From positions 1 through 64,000 of the forward strand of contig ARYC01001566.1 of assembly GCA_000711775.1 (NCBI GenBank): a stretch of 64,000 nucleotides of DNA, given 5' to 3'. Shown here in pieces: positions 46,361 to 58,370 of this stretch; the stretch's first letter is position 1; the number at the start of each line of letters is the position of its first letter. Source of the DNA: Oxytricha trifallax (Eukaryota > Ciliophora > Spirotrichea > Sporadotrichida > Oxytrichidae). The translations under genes were made by a program, and so were the position numbers. Under the pieces are notes generated by a model. It did not search any database. It was not told the DNA's origin and saw only the letters and a program-made list of their open reading frames with translations.

Positions 46361-48124
46361 TGAAAACTAAAATAAATAAACCTTTTTAAGGATTTATACT
46401 AAAAGAACATGGTTCTTTATAGCATAAGAGTGAGTTGATTACAGAAATAAACGATAGATGTTGTTTATGGTGTATTGGTTTATTAGAGACACAAGTTAAT
46501 AGACATGCTGATCAAAACGCTTCAATAAACATTTTGTGAAGCTGAGTTGAAGAAGTCTGGTCAATTAGAATGCGAAATGATCCTCTTGCTCCTATAATGC
46601 AGCATGCCACTGGAATGACATTTTCTCGACACCAAGCTATACTACACTGCGAGATATCGTCAAGTGTCCAATACACTCCTTTGAATGCTGATGAGTACCC
46701 AGAGATTTTAGTGCCTCAAGCGGTGAGGCTTCATAGTATTGGATGAACATATCGTGATTGGTTAGGTCCTGATATTTGAGCCAGATTCGTCACTTTAGCT
46801 AGTTGAGATTATGTTTACTCGGGGTCGTCTCTGCATCCAGAACCGTAAGCTGTCTGCAAGAGTATTAGTCTGTTCTCCAAGAAATGATCTGACCATGTAT
46901 CCAAGCCTAATATTGCGTTTAAAATCGCAACATACAGAGCATCTCATCATGAGGTAAGTTCTTAGGCAAATGCTAAAAAGCATGTATGAATTAATTTTGC
47001 ATATGTATTTGCGAAACTTACATTTTGATATTTAGCAGCGAGGTTCCTCTTATTAGCTTACCCCACCAAAAAGCAAGAGAACAACTTGTTCCCGTGAGGA
47101 CTTATAAGTTGTTCTAGGAATAGCCATTTGAAATTTTTTCTATGTAAATTTATTTAATTGTATGATTACCTTTAGTACGTAATATTTATAACATTTAAAT
47201 GTATATTAAATATATATTAATAAGAAACATTAAATTAAAATATTAAGTTTTATGATAGCTTAGGCCTAAGCTGTCCAAAACATTTAAATGTTATAAATAT
47301 TACGTACTAAAGGTAATCATACAATTAAATAAATTTACATAGAAAAAATTTCAAATGGCTATTCCTAGAACAACTTATAAGTCCTCACGGGAACAAGTTG
47401 TTCTCTTGCTTTTTGGTGGGGTAAGCTAATAAGAGGAACCTCGCTGCTAAATATCAAAATGTAAGTTTCGCAAATACATATGCAAAATTAATTCATACAT
47501 GCTTTTTAGCATTTGCCTAAGAACTTACCTCATGATGAGATGCTCTGTATGTTGCGATTTTAAACGCAATATTAGGCTTGGATACATGGTCAGATCATTT
47601 CTTGGAGAACAGACTAATACTCTTGCAGACAGCTTACGGTTCTGGATGCAGAGACGACCCCGAGTAAACATAATCTCAACTAGCTAAAGTGACGAATCTG
47701 GCTCAAATATCAGGACCTAACCAATCACGATATGTTCATCCAATACTATGAAGCCTCACCGCTTGAGGCACTAAAATCTCTGGTTCTCATCAGCATTCAA
47801 AGGAGTGTATTGGACACTTGACGATATCTCGCAGTGTAGTATAGCTTGGTGTCGAGAAAATGTCATTCCAGTGGCATGCTGCATTATAGGAGCAAGAGGA
47901 TCATTTCGCATTCTAATTGACCAGACTTCTTCAACTCAGCTTCACAAAATGTTTATTGAAGCGTTTTGATCAGCATGTCTATTAACTTGTGTCTCTAATA
48001 AACCAATACACCATAAACAACATCTATCGTTTATCTCCGTAATCAACTCACCCTTATGCTTTAAAGAACCATGTTCTTTAAAGCATAAATGCTTAAAAAG
48101 GTTTATTCATTTTAGTATTCATTT
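46361..48124. repeat. long inverted repeat, arms about 850 bp, loop about 70 bp
   Basis: 46361-47208 and 47279-48124 are near-identical in opposite orientation. The outer ends contain AAAGAACATGGTTCTTTA, itself a palindrome. The arm is GC-richer than the surroundings. It encodes a 62-codon frame in both arms (MVRSFLGEQTNTLADSLRFW), which continues past TAG with more protein-like sequence (SDESGSNIRTQPI). I do not recognise it. It may be a duplicated gene fragment trapped in a palindrome. Confidence 0.85.
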
Positions 48125-48310
48125 TATATTTAAATATTAATAAATAAATCATGTATTTTAAGACCATTATTGATCCTTGAACTTGTGATTTAGCTTTAAA
48201 GTTTATATTTGTTGAAGCTTGACATTTTTTAATTCTGCTTAAATATATTTTATTTATACTTTAAAAATTGTAATTGAACTAAAACTATTCTAAATTGATT
48301 TAGTATACTA

Positions 48311-48860
48311 ATCTTCGATATCCGTTCACCCTGAGTCCCAACCTCATCCCTTAACCGAGCATCTCCCTAAACCTACATAATAATTACTATTTTTCCCAAT
48401 TATTTTTTTTCTTCTGTGAGCCACTGTTACATAAAATTATTATATTTTATCAGACCCACTACGTTCGTCTTCGTTCTAGAATATATGCTCTCATAGGAAA
48501 ATTCTAAATAGCCAAATTTTATTTATTTTTTAAATTATTAAATATTCATTATACAAGTATATGAAACGCTTATATTAATTATTAGAAGCAAAATAAAAAT
48601 GTGCGCTAAATATACAATTAAAATGAATATATAATATTTTTAAAATAAATAAAATTTGGCTATTTAAAATTTTCCTATGGGAAACGGGGAGAATGTTTTC
48701 TAGAACTTTGACGCAAGTAGTGGGTATGTTAAAATTAAATAATTTTATGTAATATTAGCTCAGAGAAAAAATTGATTAAGAAAAAATAGTAATTATTATG
48801 TAGGTTAGAGGGAGAGGCTCGGTTAAGAGATGAGAAAGGGGCTCAAGGTGAATAGATATC
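48311..48860. repeat. imperfect inverted repeat, about 550 bp
   Basis: Arms 48311-48545 and 48625-48860 pair with perhaps 80 percent identity (AACCGAGC with GCTCGGTT; TCAGACCCACTACG with AGTAGTGGGT; CTCATAGGAAAATT with AATTTTCCTATGGG). It is older than the neighbouring foldback elements. No coding content. Confidence 0.75.
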
Positions 48861-49369
48861 TATATTTGAACTAATTTATATCTAAATTTTTATTTGGATT
48901 TTTTAAAAAAGCGCCCTAAAAATTCATATGAAATTAATTACTTAAAGAAAAAAAGAATTAATAAGATAATTATACTAGTATGCTTAAAATTTAACTTAAT
49001 GAGCAATTATAATGTCTTAATCTATAAATAAAATATAATATAATGTTCAAGCTGTAATATTTGAAAACGTTGAAGCTAGCCTCCAAGTTTTGAATAGTTT
49101 TAGCATTAGTACTTTAAAGAAAATGTTTATATAAATTAACTTTAAGTACTGTTGATAATATAAATATATCAGGTTATTAAAGTTAAGTTTAATACCTACT
49201 CATTTTGTATATCACCAGATTTAATTTCAATAATAATAACTAACTAACTAACTAACTAACTAAAGTTATGTTTGGTATGTATAATAATAAATACATTAAC
49301 TTATAGAGAGCAAAATTATCTAGTTTTTGTTTTTGACATTTAGAATCTTGTTTTAAAAATTATATGATA

Positions 49370-49560
49370 TAAATTATCCCACTAAAATGTACAAAAGATA
49401 TATCCAATTTTTATAAATATCTACATCACCCAGAGACCAATCATAAACCAATCATTATTGACTCTCACATATAACATAACTTCTTATGCAACATAATAAT
49501 CAACTATATTAGTTTTTTATAAAATTAGAACCTTATTAAACCATTTATTTTCTTGATCTA
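49370..49560 (+). repeat. dispersed repeat D, uninterrupted copy
   Basis: Reads TACATCACCCAGAGACCAAT, then TTATTGACTCTCACATATAA and CATAACTTCTTATGCAACAT. This matches the sequence on both sides of the foldback element at 45530-46099 and represents its empty site. Confidence 0.65.
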
Positions 49561-51194
49561 TGTCATAAAAATTTTTAATTGGCAATCTTACGTCGCCCAA
49601 GTTTGCTAGTTTTGCTCACCCTACTTTATATACTTAGATTGCATCATCTACTGATGTGAAATTAATTTATATTATCACTCTCACCTAATTGTGAGGTTTA
49701 GCATGGCCTTTAATATTCAATATTTTCAAAAACAGTTGATAATGGTTATTGCATATATAGTCAATTATTTTTATATTTTTGAAATCTGTTTATCTAATGT
49801 TAAATTAGTGAAAAGCTTATATTGATATTATTGATATTACATATCCTTAGTAAAATATTAATGAGACTTATATTTTAATAGGAGACAAAATATGTTACTT
49901 AAAATTAAATTTATAATATTTTAAGATATTCATATTACTAACTTAAGTTCATTTATAATATTAATTAAAGCTCTAAAAGATTATAAGTTATTCAATATAG
50001 ATTTTTATAATAATGTTTTATGATAAGCTAGTGATTATAAAGCATCACTATATTCATTTTTTGTGGATAAAAAATATTTTAACTGATAGATAGAGATTCT
50101 ATAGATCTTTTAAATTTAAGCATAATTCTATGTAAGATTGTTTTATGTATTAAATATATCAGAAATTGAATCAAAGGTTTATACGACAATGAAAATTTAA
50201 TTATTTTTTGGCTTTTTTCTAAAGCAAGTGCTTATGACCCTGTGCTTTCAATGTCTGTTTAAACCTTTTACTTCATCTTGATACATTTTCTGAACACTCC
50301 AATCTACCTTTTATAAATTAGCTTTATTTACATAGTATATTCTACTATATTTTTATCGTACTTTATAAAGATCTCTACTTATAATGCAAGGAGAAAGTAT
50401 AAATGGAAGGAAAACAATTTAGTATTCTATTAACACATACTACTAGAACATTCGCTTGTGCGTTTACAAGTGATTTTAACCTTTTTTTAATTTTTATTTT
50501 AAAATCTGCAAGACACATGCATATATTCAACATATATTGACTATATATCCTGATAGTGTTTAAACAAGAAGGCTAGGTCATATTATAGAGTAATTGTTAT
50601 GCTAATTCTCTGTATCGATACTTAATGACAGTGAAATTGACTAGTTTATAGAATCTTATCATCCGTGTATGAAATATATTCATGTGAGTAATATTTTTTT
50701 CTGAACTCTATAGGGTATTCTGAATGGTAAATTTAATTGAAGGAAAACCATAAAAAGATAATACTATAAATTGGTTTGATTAATCCCCAGCGTTAATCTC
50801 CGTAAAACATTAAATAACAATAATCTTTTACTATTATTGTTATAATTAATAATTTTATTTTATCTCTCCAAAAATTCTTTTTTGTGCATATTCTTAACAA
50901 ACAAATCTTTAATTCTACCCAACTTCAAATTATGATTATCTCTTTTTATTATTTAACTTTATATGACTTCCTCGAATTTTATCTTATAATTTTTTGTTAT
51001 AATATTGAATAATCTATATTTTTTATTTTTAAGTTTTATTTTTAGCATGAAAATCTTTAAAGATATGGTGTATTATTTTAAGATTATTTTTTCTTTAAAT
51101 CATTACTGTATTTTATATTTATTTATTTTTTAAGAAAATCAAATCTTTGAACAGCAATAAAGGCAATTTCTTTATAAAACCATTAATTTCAATT
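49561..51194. other. AT-rich DNA, nothing recognised
   Basis: No gene seen. The interval before it (48861-49369) is also empty except for an (AACT)n microsatellite at 49235-49262. Confidence 0.5.
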
Positions 51195-51200
51195 AATGTT

Positions 51201-52650
51201 TGTTCCGACCGAGACCCGTACCCCCCCCGTACCCCTCTTCTAAAAAATACCCCCTTCACACCCGTACCCCCCGTACCCCCCATACCCCCCCGTACCCCCC
51301 CCCATAAAATCCCCCATTTCATATGAAATTTTTTATAAGCGCAGTCTGAATCGATTTCCTTCATGACATCTCGTCATCATATAAAGATAATTTTTTATAT
51401 GAAATATCATAAATTTTTGAAAACTTATTCTTTGCTTATTAACCCATAATAGCATATTAATTTCATTTTTTTTATATTTTTCAACACTCGCCATTATTTT
51501 CTGAGTACATACTCTCATAGGAAATTATTTATTTTATGAGTAACACATTAATAATCATAATTATATATTAAAATGATAATTATTTATATAGTACTACATA
51601 TAATTCTTAACAATTTTGGGGTATGGACCCCTACAATGGGCCGCTAAAAGTTTTTTCTATATTTTTTTAAATGTTCTAAAAATCATTAAAACATCAAAGT
51701 AACATGTCATAAGTCATTCAAAAGCTCCCTTACGACTTTTTAAAAGCAGTCTATATCAACAAAAATTATAATATCAATAAAATCATAAAATACATAGAAT
51801 TTTAAATTAATATTACTACTTTTATTTAGTATGTTATGATTATTATATTTATTTTTTCACAAATTTATATTCTAATATCATGATTAGTTTTTATAATTGC
51901 CTCAAAACATTAATATTATATGCAATCTTATAGATCAGTAAGCTAAATGATTGGTTTTGAGGCAATTATAACAACTAATCATGATATTAGAATATAAATT
52001 TGTGAAAAAATAAATATAATAATCATAACATACTAAATAAAAGTAGTAATATTAATTCAAAATTCTATGTATTTTATGATTTTATTGATATTCTAATTTT
52101 TGTTGTTATAGACTTCTTTTAAAAGTCGTAAGGGAGCTTTTGAATGACTTATGACATGTTACTTTGATGTTTTAATGATTTTTAGAACATTTAAAAAAAT
52201 ATAGAAAAAACATTTAGCGGCCCATCGTAGGGGTCCATACCCCAAAATTGTTAAGAATTATATCTAGTACTATATAAATAATTATCATTTTAATATATAA
52301 TTATGATTATTAATGTGTTACTCATAAAATAAATAATTTCCTATGAGAGTATGTACTCAGAAAATAATGGCGAGCGTTGAAAAATATAAAAAAAATGAAA
52401 TTAATATGCTATTATGGGTTAATAAGCAAAGAATAAGTTTTCAAAAATTTATGATATTTCATATAAAAAATTATCTTTATATTATGACGAGATGTCATGA
52501 AGGAAATCGATTCAGACTGCGCTTATAAAAAATTTCATATGAAATGGGGGATTTTATGGGGGGGGTACGGGGGGGTATGGGGGGTACGGGTGTGAAGGGG
52601 GTATTTTTTAGAAGAGGGGTACGGGGGGGGTACGGGTCTCGGTCGGAACA
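51201..52650. mobile_element. foldback element with poly-G/C ends (1450 bp)
   Basis: Ends TGTTCCGACCGAGACCCGTA and its complement. AATGTT flanks both sides (51195-51200, 52651-52656). Arms of about 700 bases are nearly identical, with a loop near 51905-51950. About 110 bases inside each end lie runs of C (left) or G (right) separated by GTA/TAC, a strongly G-quadruplex-prone tract. A 61-codon frame starting MRVCTQKIMASVEKYKKNE occurs once in each arm; I do not regard it as a proven gene. The family is unknown. Confidence 0.88.
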
Positions 52651-52846
52651 AATGTTGACACAAACAAATTCGCAATTATATAATTGAATTATCTATATTT
52701 TATCATAATTAAATGCTCATCTTTTCGCTTTTAATTTTTTAATGTCACTATTTCAATGATTTTATCAAATCATTTTATTATTGATTTAAATTAAATGTGA
52801 AATAATACCAAAAATTTTGAATTTATAATAAATATGGCTTGATAAT

Positions 52847-53269
52847 AATATTGTAGGAATACATTCAAAATTGGGAAATTATTTATAATTGAATTATTAA
52901 TATATCAAAATCTTGGCAGTTAAAGTTGGCCAATTTAAACGATCTTGGGCTCATTCGATAGAGAATTAAAAATTAGCTGGACTTTATTATTGGCGGTACT
53001 ATTTTATCGCATCCCTGGAGCGAGATAACTTCACTTTAATGTGAGAGTACAATTTAATGAATTTAGATGAATTTAATTAAAGTGAAGTTATCTCGCTCCA
53101 GGGATGCGATAAAATAGTACCGCCAATAACAAAGTCCAGCAAATTTTTAATTCTCTATCGAATGAGCCCTAGATCGTTTAAATTGGCCAACTTTAACTGC
53201 CAAGATTTTGATATATTAATAATTCAATTATAAATAATTTCCCAATTTTGAATGTATTCCTACAATAAT
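52847..53269. mobile_element. foldback MITE, family M, copy 2 (about 423 bp)
   Basis: Same terminal (ATTGTAGGAATACATT) and internal words as 13171-13588: GGCAGTTAAAGTT, TCGATAGAGAATT, TGGCGGTACTA and TATCGCATCCCTGGAGCGAG. Only these blocks are conserved between copies, while arms within one copy are almost identical. Confidence 0.88.
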
Positions 53270-53699
53270 ACAAATTTAAGTCAACAATCTATAAATAATT
53301 AACCTAAATACAATTTATTTCATGTTAAAATCTATTCTTTTGTAAAGTAAAAGGTAAGTTTAAATATTAATATTAACTATTTAAATAATGTAATATAAAA
53401 TAACATACTAATTGGGAATAATAAGTAAAATATATTATTAGTAAATTAAGCCAAATATAAATGAAATTATTATTGAATATAAGTTGAATTTTAGAGTTTT
53501 TTAATAAAATTAATTAAATAATTCATAAAAGTCAAGTTAATTAAAGTCTTTCTTGTGTATATTATTATACATCTTAATGGCTTCTGATGAAGCTAGTCGA
53601 ATTTTCTTAAAACTAAAATATTATCGATAATGAACTATGAATTCCAAGAATTATGTTAAGATGCTGTTGTAAAGAATTCGGTTTATCTTTAAAATACTG

Positions 53700-54100
53700 A
53701 TCTGGCCTGACAACCTTTAAAATAATTGTCAGGCCTGACAATCTTTTAAATAATTGTCAGGCGAGGTAATTTTAGATATTATGTTCCAAAAGTAATTAAG
53801 AGATATAGAAAAGGATTTAGAACATTGTTCTAAGTATCCCTATTAAATATAAAGGGTCCATCAATATCATATAAGATATTCAAATAGGCACCCTATAAAA
53901 GCCATTAAGACTTTATCTTAAACCAAAAGTAATTAATAATACTTAAAAGGAAACTAATAGTAAAAAATAGAAAAATAAGAAAAGCAATTATATTGAAAGT
54001 CAAAAAAGTAAATTTTAAATCATTGATACTGATTATACTTAAAACCATTAAAAAAAAATGGAGGCCTGACAATTATTTAAAAGGTTGTCAGGCGAAGAAA
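53700..54100. repeat. cluster of CCTGACAA/TTGTCAGG palindromes
   Basis: Two adjacent hairpins at 53704-53762 (CCTGACAAC...TTGTCAGG and CCTGACAAT...ATTGTCAGG) and a third at 54063-54096 (GGCCTGACAATTATTTAAAA with GGTTGTCAGGC) bracket about 300 AT-rich bases. This may be a small inverted-repeat element or protein-binding sites. Confidence 0.65.
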
Positions 54101-54785
54101 ATAAATAAAATATAAATATTAACAAAAAATAAATATTAAAGCTAGAATATGCAATAATATTTAAAGGAAAGTACAACTTACTTGACTTGTATGAAATAAG
54201 TTAAGTGAAATTTATTAGAATATTAAGACTATAATAAAGAGTATAAAAAGATATTTAATATAAAACAAATAAAAAAAAAAAAGACAAATTCACTTAAAAT
54301 TATAATTGAGCAAGATTCATTTATTTTATTTTAATATTTTAAAGTGTAACTGAATTTACGTTATCAAAGTGACCAATCTAAATAATAAACTTTATCTTCC
54401 TTCAATAGATTTATTCTGCACTTTATTATTTATTGCATTCAACAATTAATTTATAATAAGTTTTTAGTTATTTGCCCATTATTTATTGTTTTTCTGAGAT
54501 TAAATTGCTCAAAGTTCACTTTAACATCTTAAAATAGTATTTAACTCTAAATTAAAACCACAAGAGTATAATTTGAAATAATTGTGAAATTGAATGAAAT
54601 TAATCTTATATTATTATAACTTGCTTGCAAGCTTTATGAATAATTCACATACTGCTATATATATATAAAGGCGTTTCATCACAAAACATAAAGCTACCAA
54701 ATTTAAAAGTTTAATTTTTTTAATATTATTTATACTTATCTCCTTAAATAATAATAATAATATTCCCTTCTGTTCTAACATTACA
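54101..54785. other. AT-rich spacer
   Basis: No gene seen. It leads into the gene-like stretch at 54.8 kb. Confidence 0.5.
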
Positions 54786-55880
54786 TGCTTAGTCCAGATG
54801 ATGGAGTGTGCCCAACGTATTGGACAACATAACCGCTTGGAAGAGATCTGAGAATGAGATAATCAACCTAGATTCAGCCATCTTTGGAAACGGCGTTACT
54901 GCCTACTACATAGAGGTGGTGGACTCAATTGTAAAGCAACGCACAACAGTTCACAAGCTTACCTCTGTGGATGATCAACCTATCTATCTAGTAGGAGATA
55001 GAGACAGAGGAGACGATGGAGGCTACTATTTGATAAAAGTTGAAAAACCACACAGATGGAGGCGTGGGCAAGGCTAGAGGTGGGGCCTTATACAGTACTA
55101 AATGAGCAAAATCACATTTCCTCACAGATGGTAAAATAAAGTTCATCAAAAAGATAGGCAGTAAAAACCAAGATTCTGAGGAGTAAAGCTTAAACACCGA
55201 TCTTGAATTACAATGCAAAGGTAACCTATTTTCCTTTTATTAAGACAAAGAAGACAATCAGTGGTTATTAATTCTTTCCAGAGTGTAAAACGGAGAGAAA
55301 GATTCCGTATGCAGCTGAATTCTCAATATTCTTCATCAGAGACAGCTCTATCAGTTCCCCTATGAGAAAAACCCATTCTTTTTAAGTGAAACCAATTTAG
55401 TTTTTATGCTTGCACCTTGTGAAAAACCTAAATCTTTATCCATCAAAACGTTAATGTTTTATTATATGAGCTAGTTATGGGTCCGGAAAAGCTAACAGTC
55501 AATTACATTTGGTAAATGGACTATATTCCAGATCTTGAACAACAAAAATATAATTTATTCTGGTTTCGGATTCAAGGATGAAAGATGCATGTTCATTGTA
55601 GATAACTCTAACTTCTACAAAATTGATATAAAGACTAGCGAGACTAGAACTTACGAGGAGTAAAATTGAGTTGGTCTGTATTTCTCAGATAACAACTATC
55701 TTTGCAATCTTTGCCATAAATGCAACCCCACCTGTCTCAAAGCCAGACCATCTGGTTTCAGAATCTAAGATATAAAAAGTTTGGTCAAGAATGATTAGGA
55801 ACTCTTAAAACCATCATTCTTTGAGTATCTCAAGCCATCTAACACTGCCAGGCTAAAGATAATAGCTTTTAGTTCCATAT
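54786..55880 (+). pseudogene. unidentified gene-like stretch, several frame changes
   Basis: Plus-strand open frame from ATG 54808 for 89 codons: IFGNGVTAYYIEVVDSIVK, KLTSVDDQPIYLVGDRDRG, YYLIKVEKP. After a frame change it continues with TDGKIKFIKKIGSKNQDSEE, SFYQDKEDNQWLLILSRV and, near 55560-55670, RCMFIVDNSNFYKIDIKTSE. The repeated strand-like pattern resembles a beta-propeller protein, but I cannot name a family. In-frame TGAs and an AT-rich patch near 55390-55530 mean decay or eliminated-sequence interruptions. Confidence 0.45.
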
Positions 55881-55899
55881 GAATTTAGAAGGAGAAATC

Positions 55900-57270
55900 T
55901 CTCCGCATGCAGACGTAATCGATAACGCTCAATAGACGAGAGTGAAGATGACCATCTTATCTTGAAACTGGCAACTAATCGTCATCAGCTGGCCCTCTTT
56001 CTCTTGTTGATGTGTAACATGTCCTGCCACCGCAGCAGCTACACAAATGGCATACTGTAGCAGCTGAACGTCCCCATCCTGCTCCTGGCCCCTACTATTA
56101 CGATATGGCTCCAGTAGAAAAGGCATTCAGGTTCATCAAGTGCAGTGACCTCAACCCCATGCCACTGCTAGTCTCCACGAAGTAAGAATTCCTCCATTAA
56201 CTAGGTATAGGAAGCAGCTGCGGCGCTATGCAGAGGCCTTGGCCATGCAGCTTTCAAACCTGGACATGCGGTGGCTAACTGGGACATTTTCATGCTCTTT
56301 GGTCGATTCTCTAAGGCGAGCCTATAGGAGGTCTGATTTTGTAACCGATTTTCATTTTAGCCGCCCCTCCAAGTGCTCTAGAATCACCAATACTCTTATC
56401 AACTGCCAATCTATATCGATTAGTATTTCGCATTATCTCAGTCAGGGAAATACTTCTGTGTTGCGTAGACTAAACTCTGATGAGTCGTTTCAAGGGCACT
56501 CGAATGATTATACTTGCAGGGCCTCAATGGCGTATCTACCGACTAATTCGTCTGCAACATTGATTATGTAAGTTAGGCTATCTTTTAATATTAAAATTTT
56601 AAATAGACCAATTAAAGCTCAAGTCCTAATAATTAAAAACTAAGACGTCCAATTAAATGTATAATTAAATTAAAAATAAAGACTTTGGAATTAGCAATGG
56701 AGCACAGTAAGTAGAGAAAAAGCTCATGAAGGCAACCTATCGTTGCTTCGCAAGTATCTGTGAGTTCTATGTTATCATGCATTACGAAAAGGACTAGCCC
56801 ACCTAAAAAATCATCATTGAGGGATTATGATATTCCCGTTGAGGATCATGACAATCTCCTGTTCATGTGGTATTGGGTTATGTCCCAGGCCCCACCATAC
56901 AAAGTAATGCGCATCAATCAAAAGTGTAGGAGTACCTCGTCGCGATTAATCCTAACGACTTTAACGCCTAGCCCAGCCAGGTCCAAGTAGAAGTCGTCAA
57001 CACCAAGATGGAGAAGCTCAGGAGGTAAGCCAATGCAAGTTGTACGCGGGGCTGCTAGCGGTCTATATCGCGAATCCCTAGGCCCATCCAAGCCATCATC
57101 AATCACTTCTCCAACTAAAAGAGGTGACCGACAAGCTGAGACAGTAGCATATCCTAGAAAATGTGTTCAATGAAAGACATGCAGGTCAATGTAGCGGGCA
57201 GCTCGACCATGACCAGAGAGGAGAAGAAGTACTACGACAAGATTTGCAAAATTATTGACTCTTGATTAAA
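55900..57270 (+). pseudogene. unidentified GC-rich gene-like stretch, two blocks around an AT-rich gap
   Basis: Base composition jumps to near 48 percent GC at 55900-56568 and 56690-57260, with an AT-rich gap (56569-56689) that starts GTAAGTTAG and may be an intron or IES. Block 1 has a frame MAMQLSNLDMRWLTGTFSCS running 110 codons. In another frame it reads PYYYDMAPVEKAFRFIKCSD, faintly like a DDE transposase third block. Block 2 reads YDIPVEDHDNLLFMWYWVMS, then EYLVAINPNDFNAQPSQVQV and EKKYYDKICKIIDS to TGA near 57265. I do not recognise the protein. Frames change more than once. Confidence 0.4.
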
Positions 57271-57358
57271 TATAAACAAGTATTTGAGAAATTGTTGATT
57301 AATTTTACTTTCAAATTATTTCACCAAATTTTACTTTTGAGGTATTATATTAAATTGT

Positions 57359-58370
57359 ATATTAAGCGAGTATAATCAAAATGTGGAGATCGTTATAAAG
57401 AAATCAAAAATGTAATGAATTAAGATTATGATCATTTCAAAGTATACTAATGTTTTTTCAACTGTAGAGATTATGAATTAAGATTAACTATTTTAATTAT
57501 CAACTTTATATTACTAATCAATAATGGAGAATTTTAATTCATTATTTTTTTCACTTTTCGTGATTAGTTTGTATTTTAGCGCAGTCTCAGCGATGTATCT
57601 GTAGTAATCTCCAACTTTTTTCTTAAATTTTTCTTAGATATCTTCACTATATCTTCAGGGTATCTTCATTGTATCTTCCTCAAAAAATAAAAAGTCAAAT
57701 AAAATTAGAATTAATAATAGCAGTAGTAATAACAACAATAGCAACAACAATAATAACAATAATTTAATCAAAATTAAGCATTTTTACGAGTCTGAGATTT
57801 TTTAGAAAAAATCTAGTTTTCTTAAAATTCATAGTATTGAGACCTAATATTGAAGATGATGATAAAGATGACAGTGATGAAAACTATGAAAAAATCAGTG
57901 AATTAAAATTATGAAATTCTTAGGAATTTCAACCAGACTCGTAAAAATGCTTAATTTTGATTAAATTATTGTTATTATTGTTGTTGCTATTGTTGTAATT
58001 ACTACTACTATTATTAATTCTAATATTTTTTGACTTTTTATTTTTTGAGGAAGATACAATGAAGATACCCTGAAGATATAGTGAAGATATCTAAGAAAAA
58101 TTTAAGAAAAAAGTTGGAGATTACTACAGATACATCGCTGAGACTGCGCTAAAATACAAACTAATCACGAAAAGTGAAAAAAATAATGAATTAAAATTCT
58201 CCATTATTGATTAGTAATATAAAGTTGATAATTAAAATAGTTAATCTTAATTCATAATCTCTACAGTTGAAAAAACATAAGCATACTTTGAAATGATCAT
58301 AATCTTAATTCATTACATTTTTGATTTCTTTATAACGATCTCCACATTTTGATTATACTCGCTTAATATT
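57359..58370. repeat. long inverted repeat, arms about 430 bp, loop about 150 bp
   Basis: TATTAAGCGAGTATAATCAA at 57359 is mirrored at 58370. The arms are nearly identical and contain ATCTTC/GAAGAT repeats plus (ACAATA)n-like runs that differ slightly between arms. The loop, near 57800-57950, carries GATGATGATAAAGATGACAG. No gene. Confidence 0.85.

Noticed and set aside
56000-56160. DDE transposase third block in PYYYDMAPVEKAFRFIK
   Set aside because: Only one short block matches, and no first or second catalytic block was found in order, so a transposase call is not supported.
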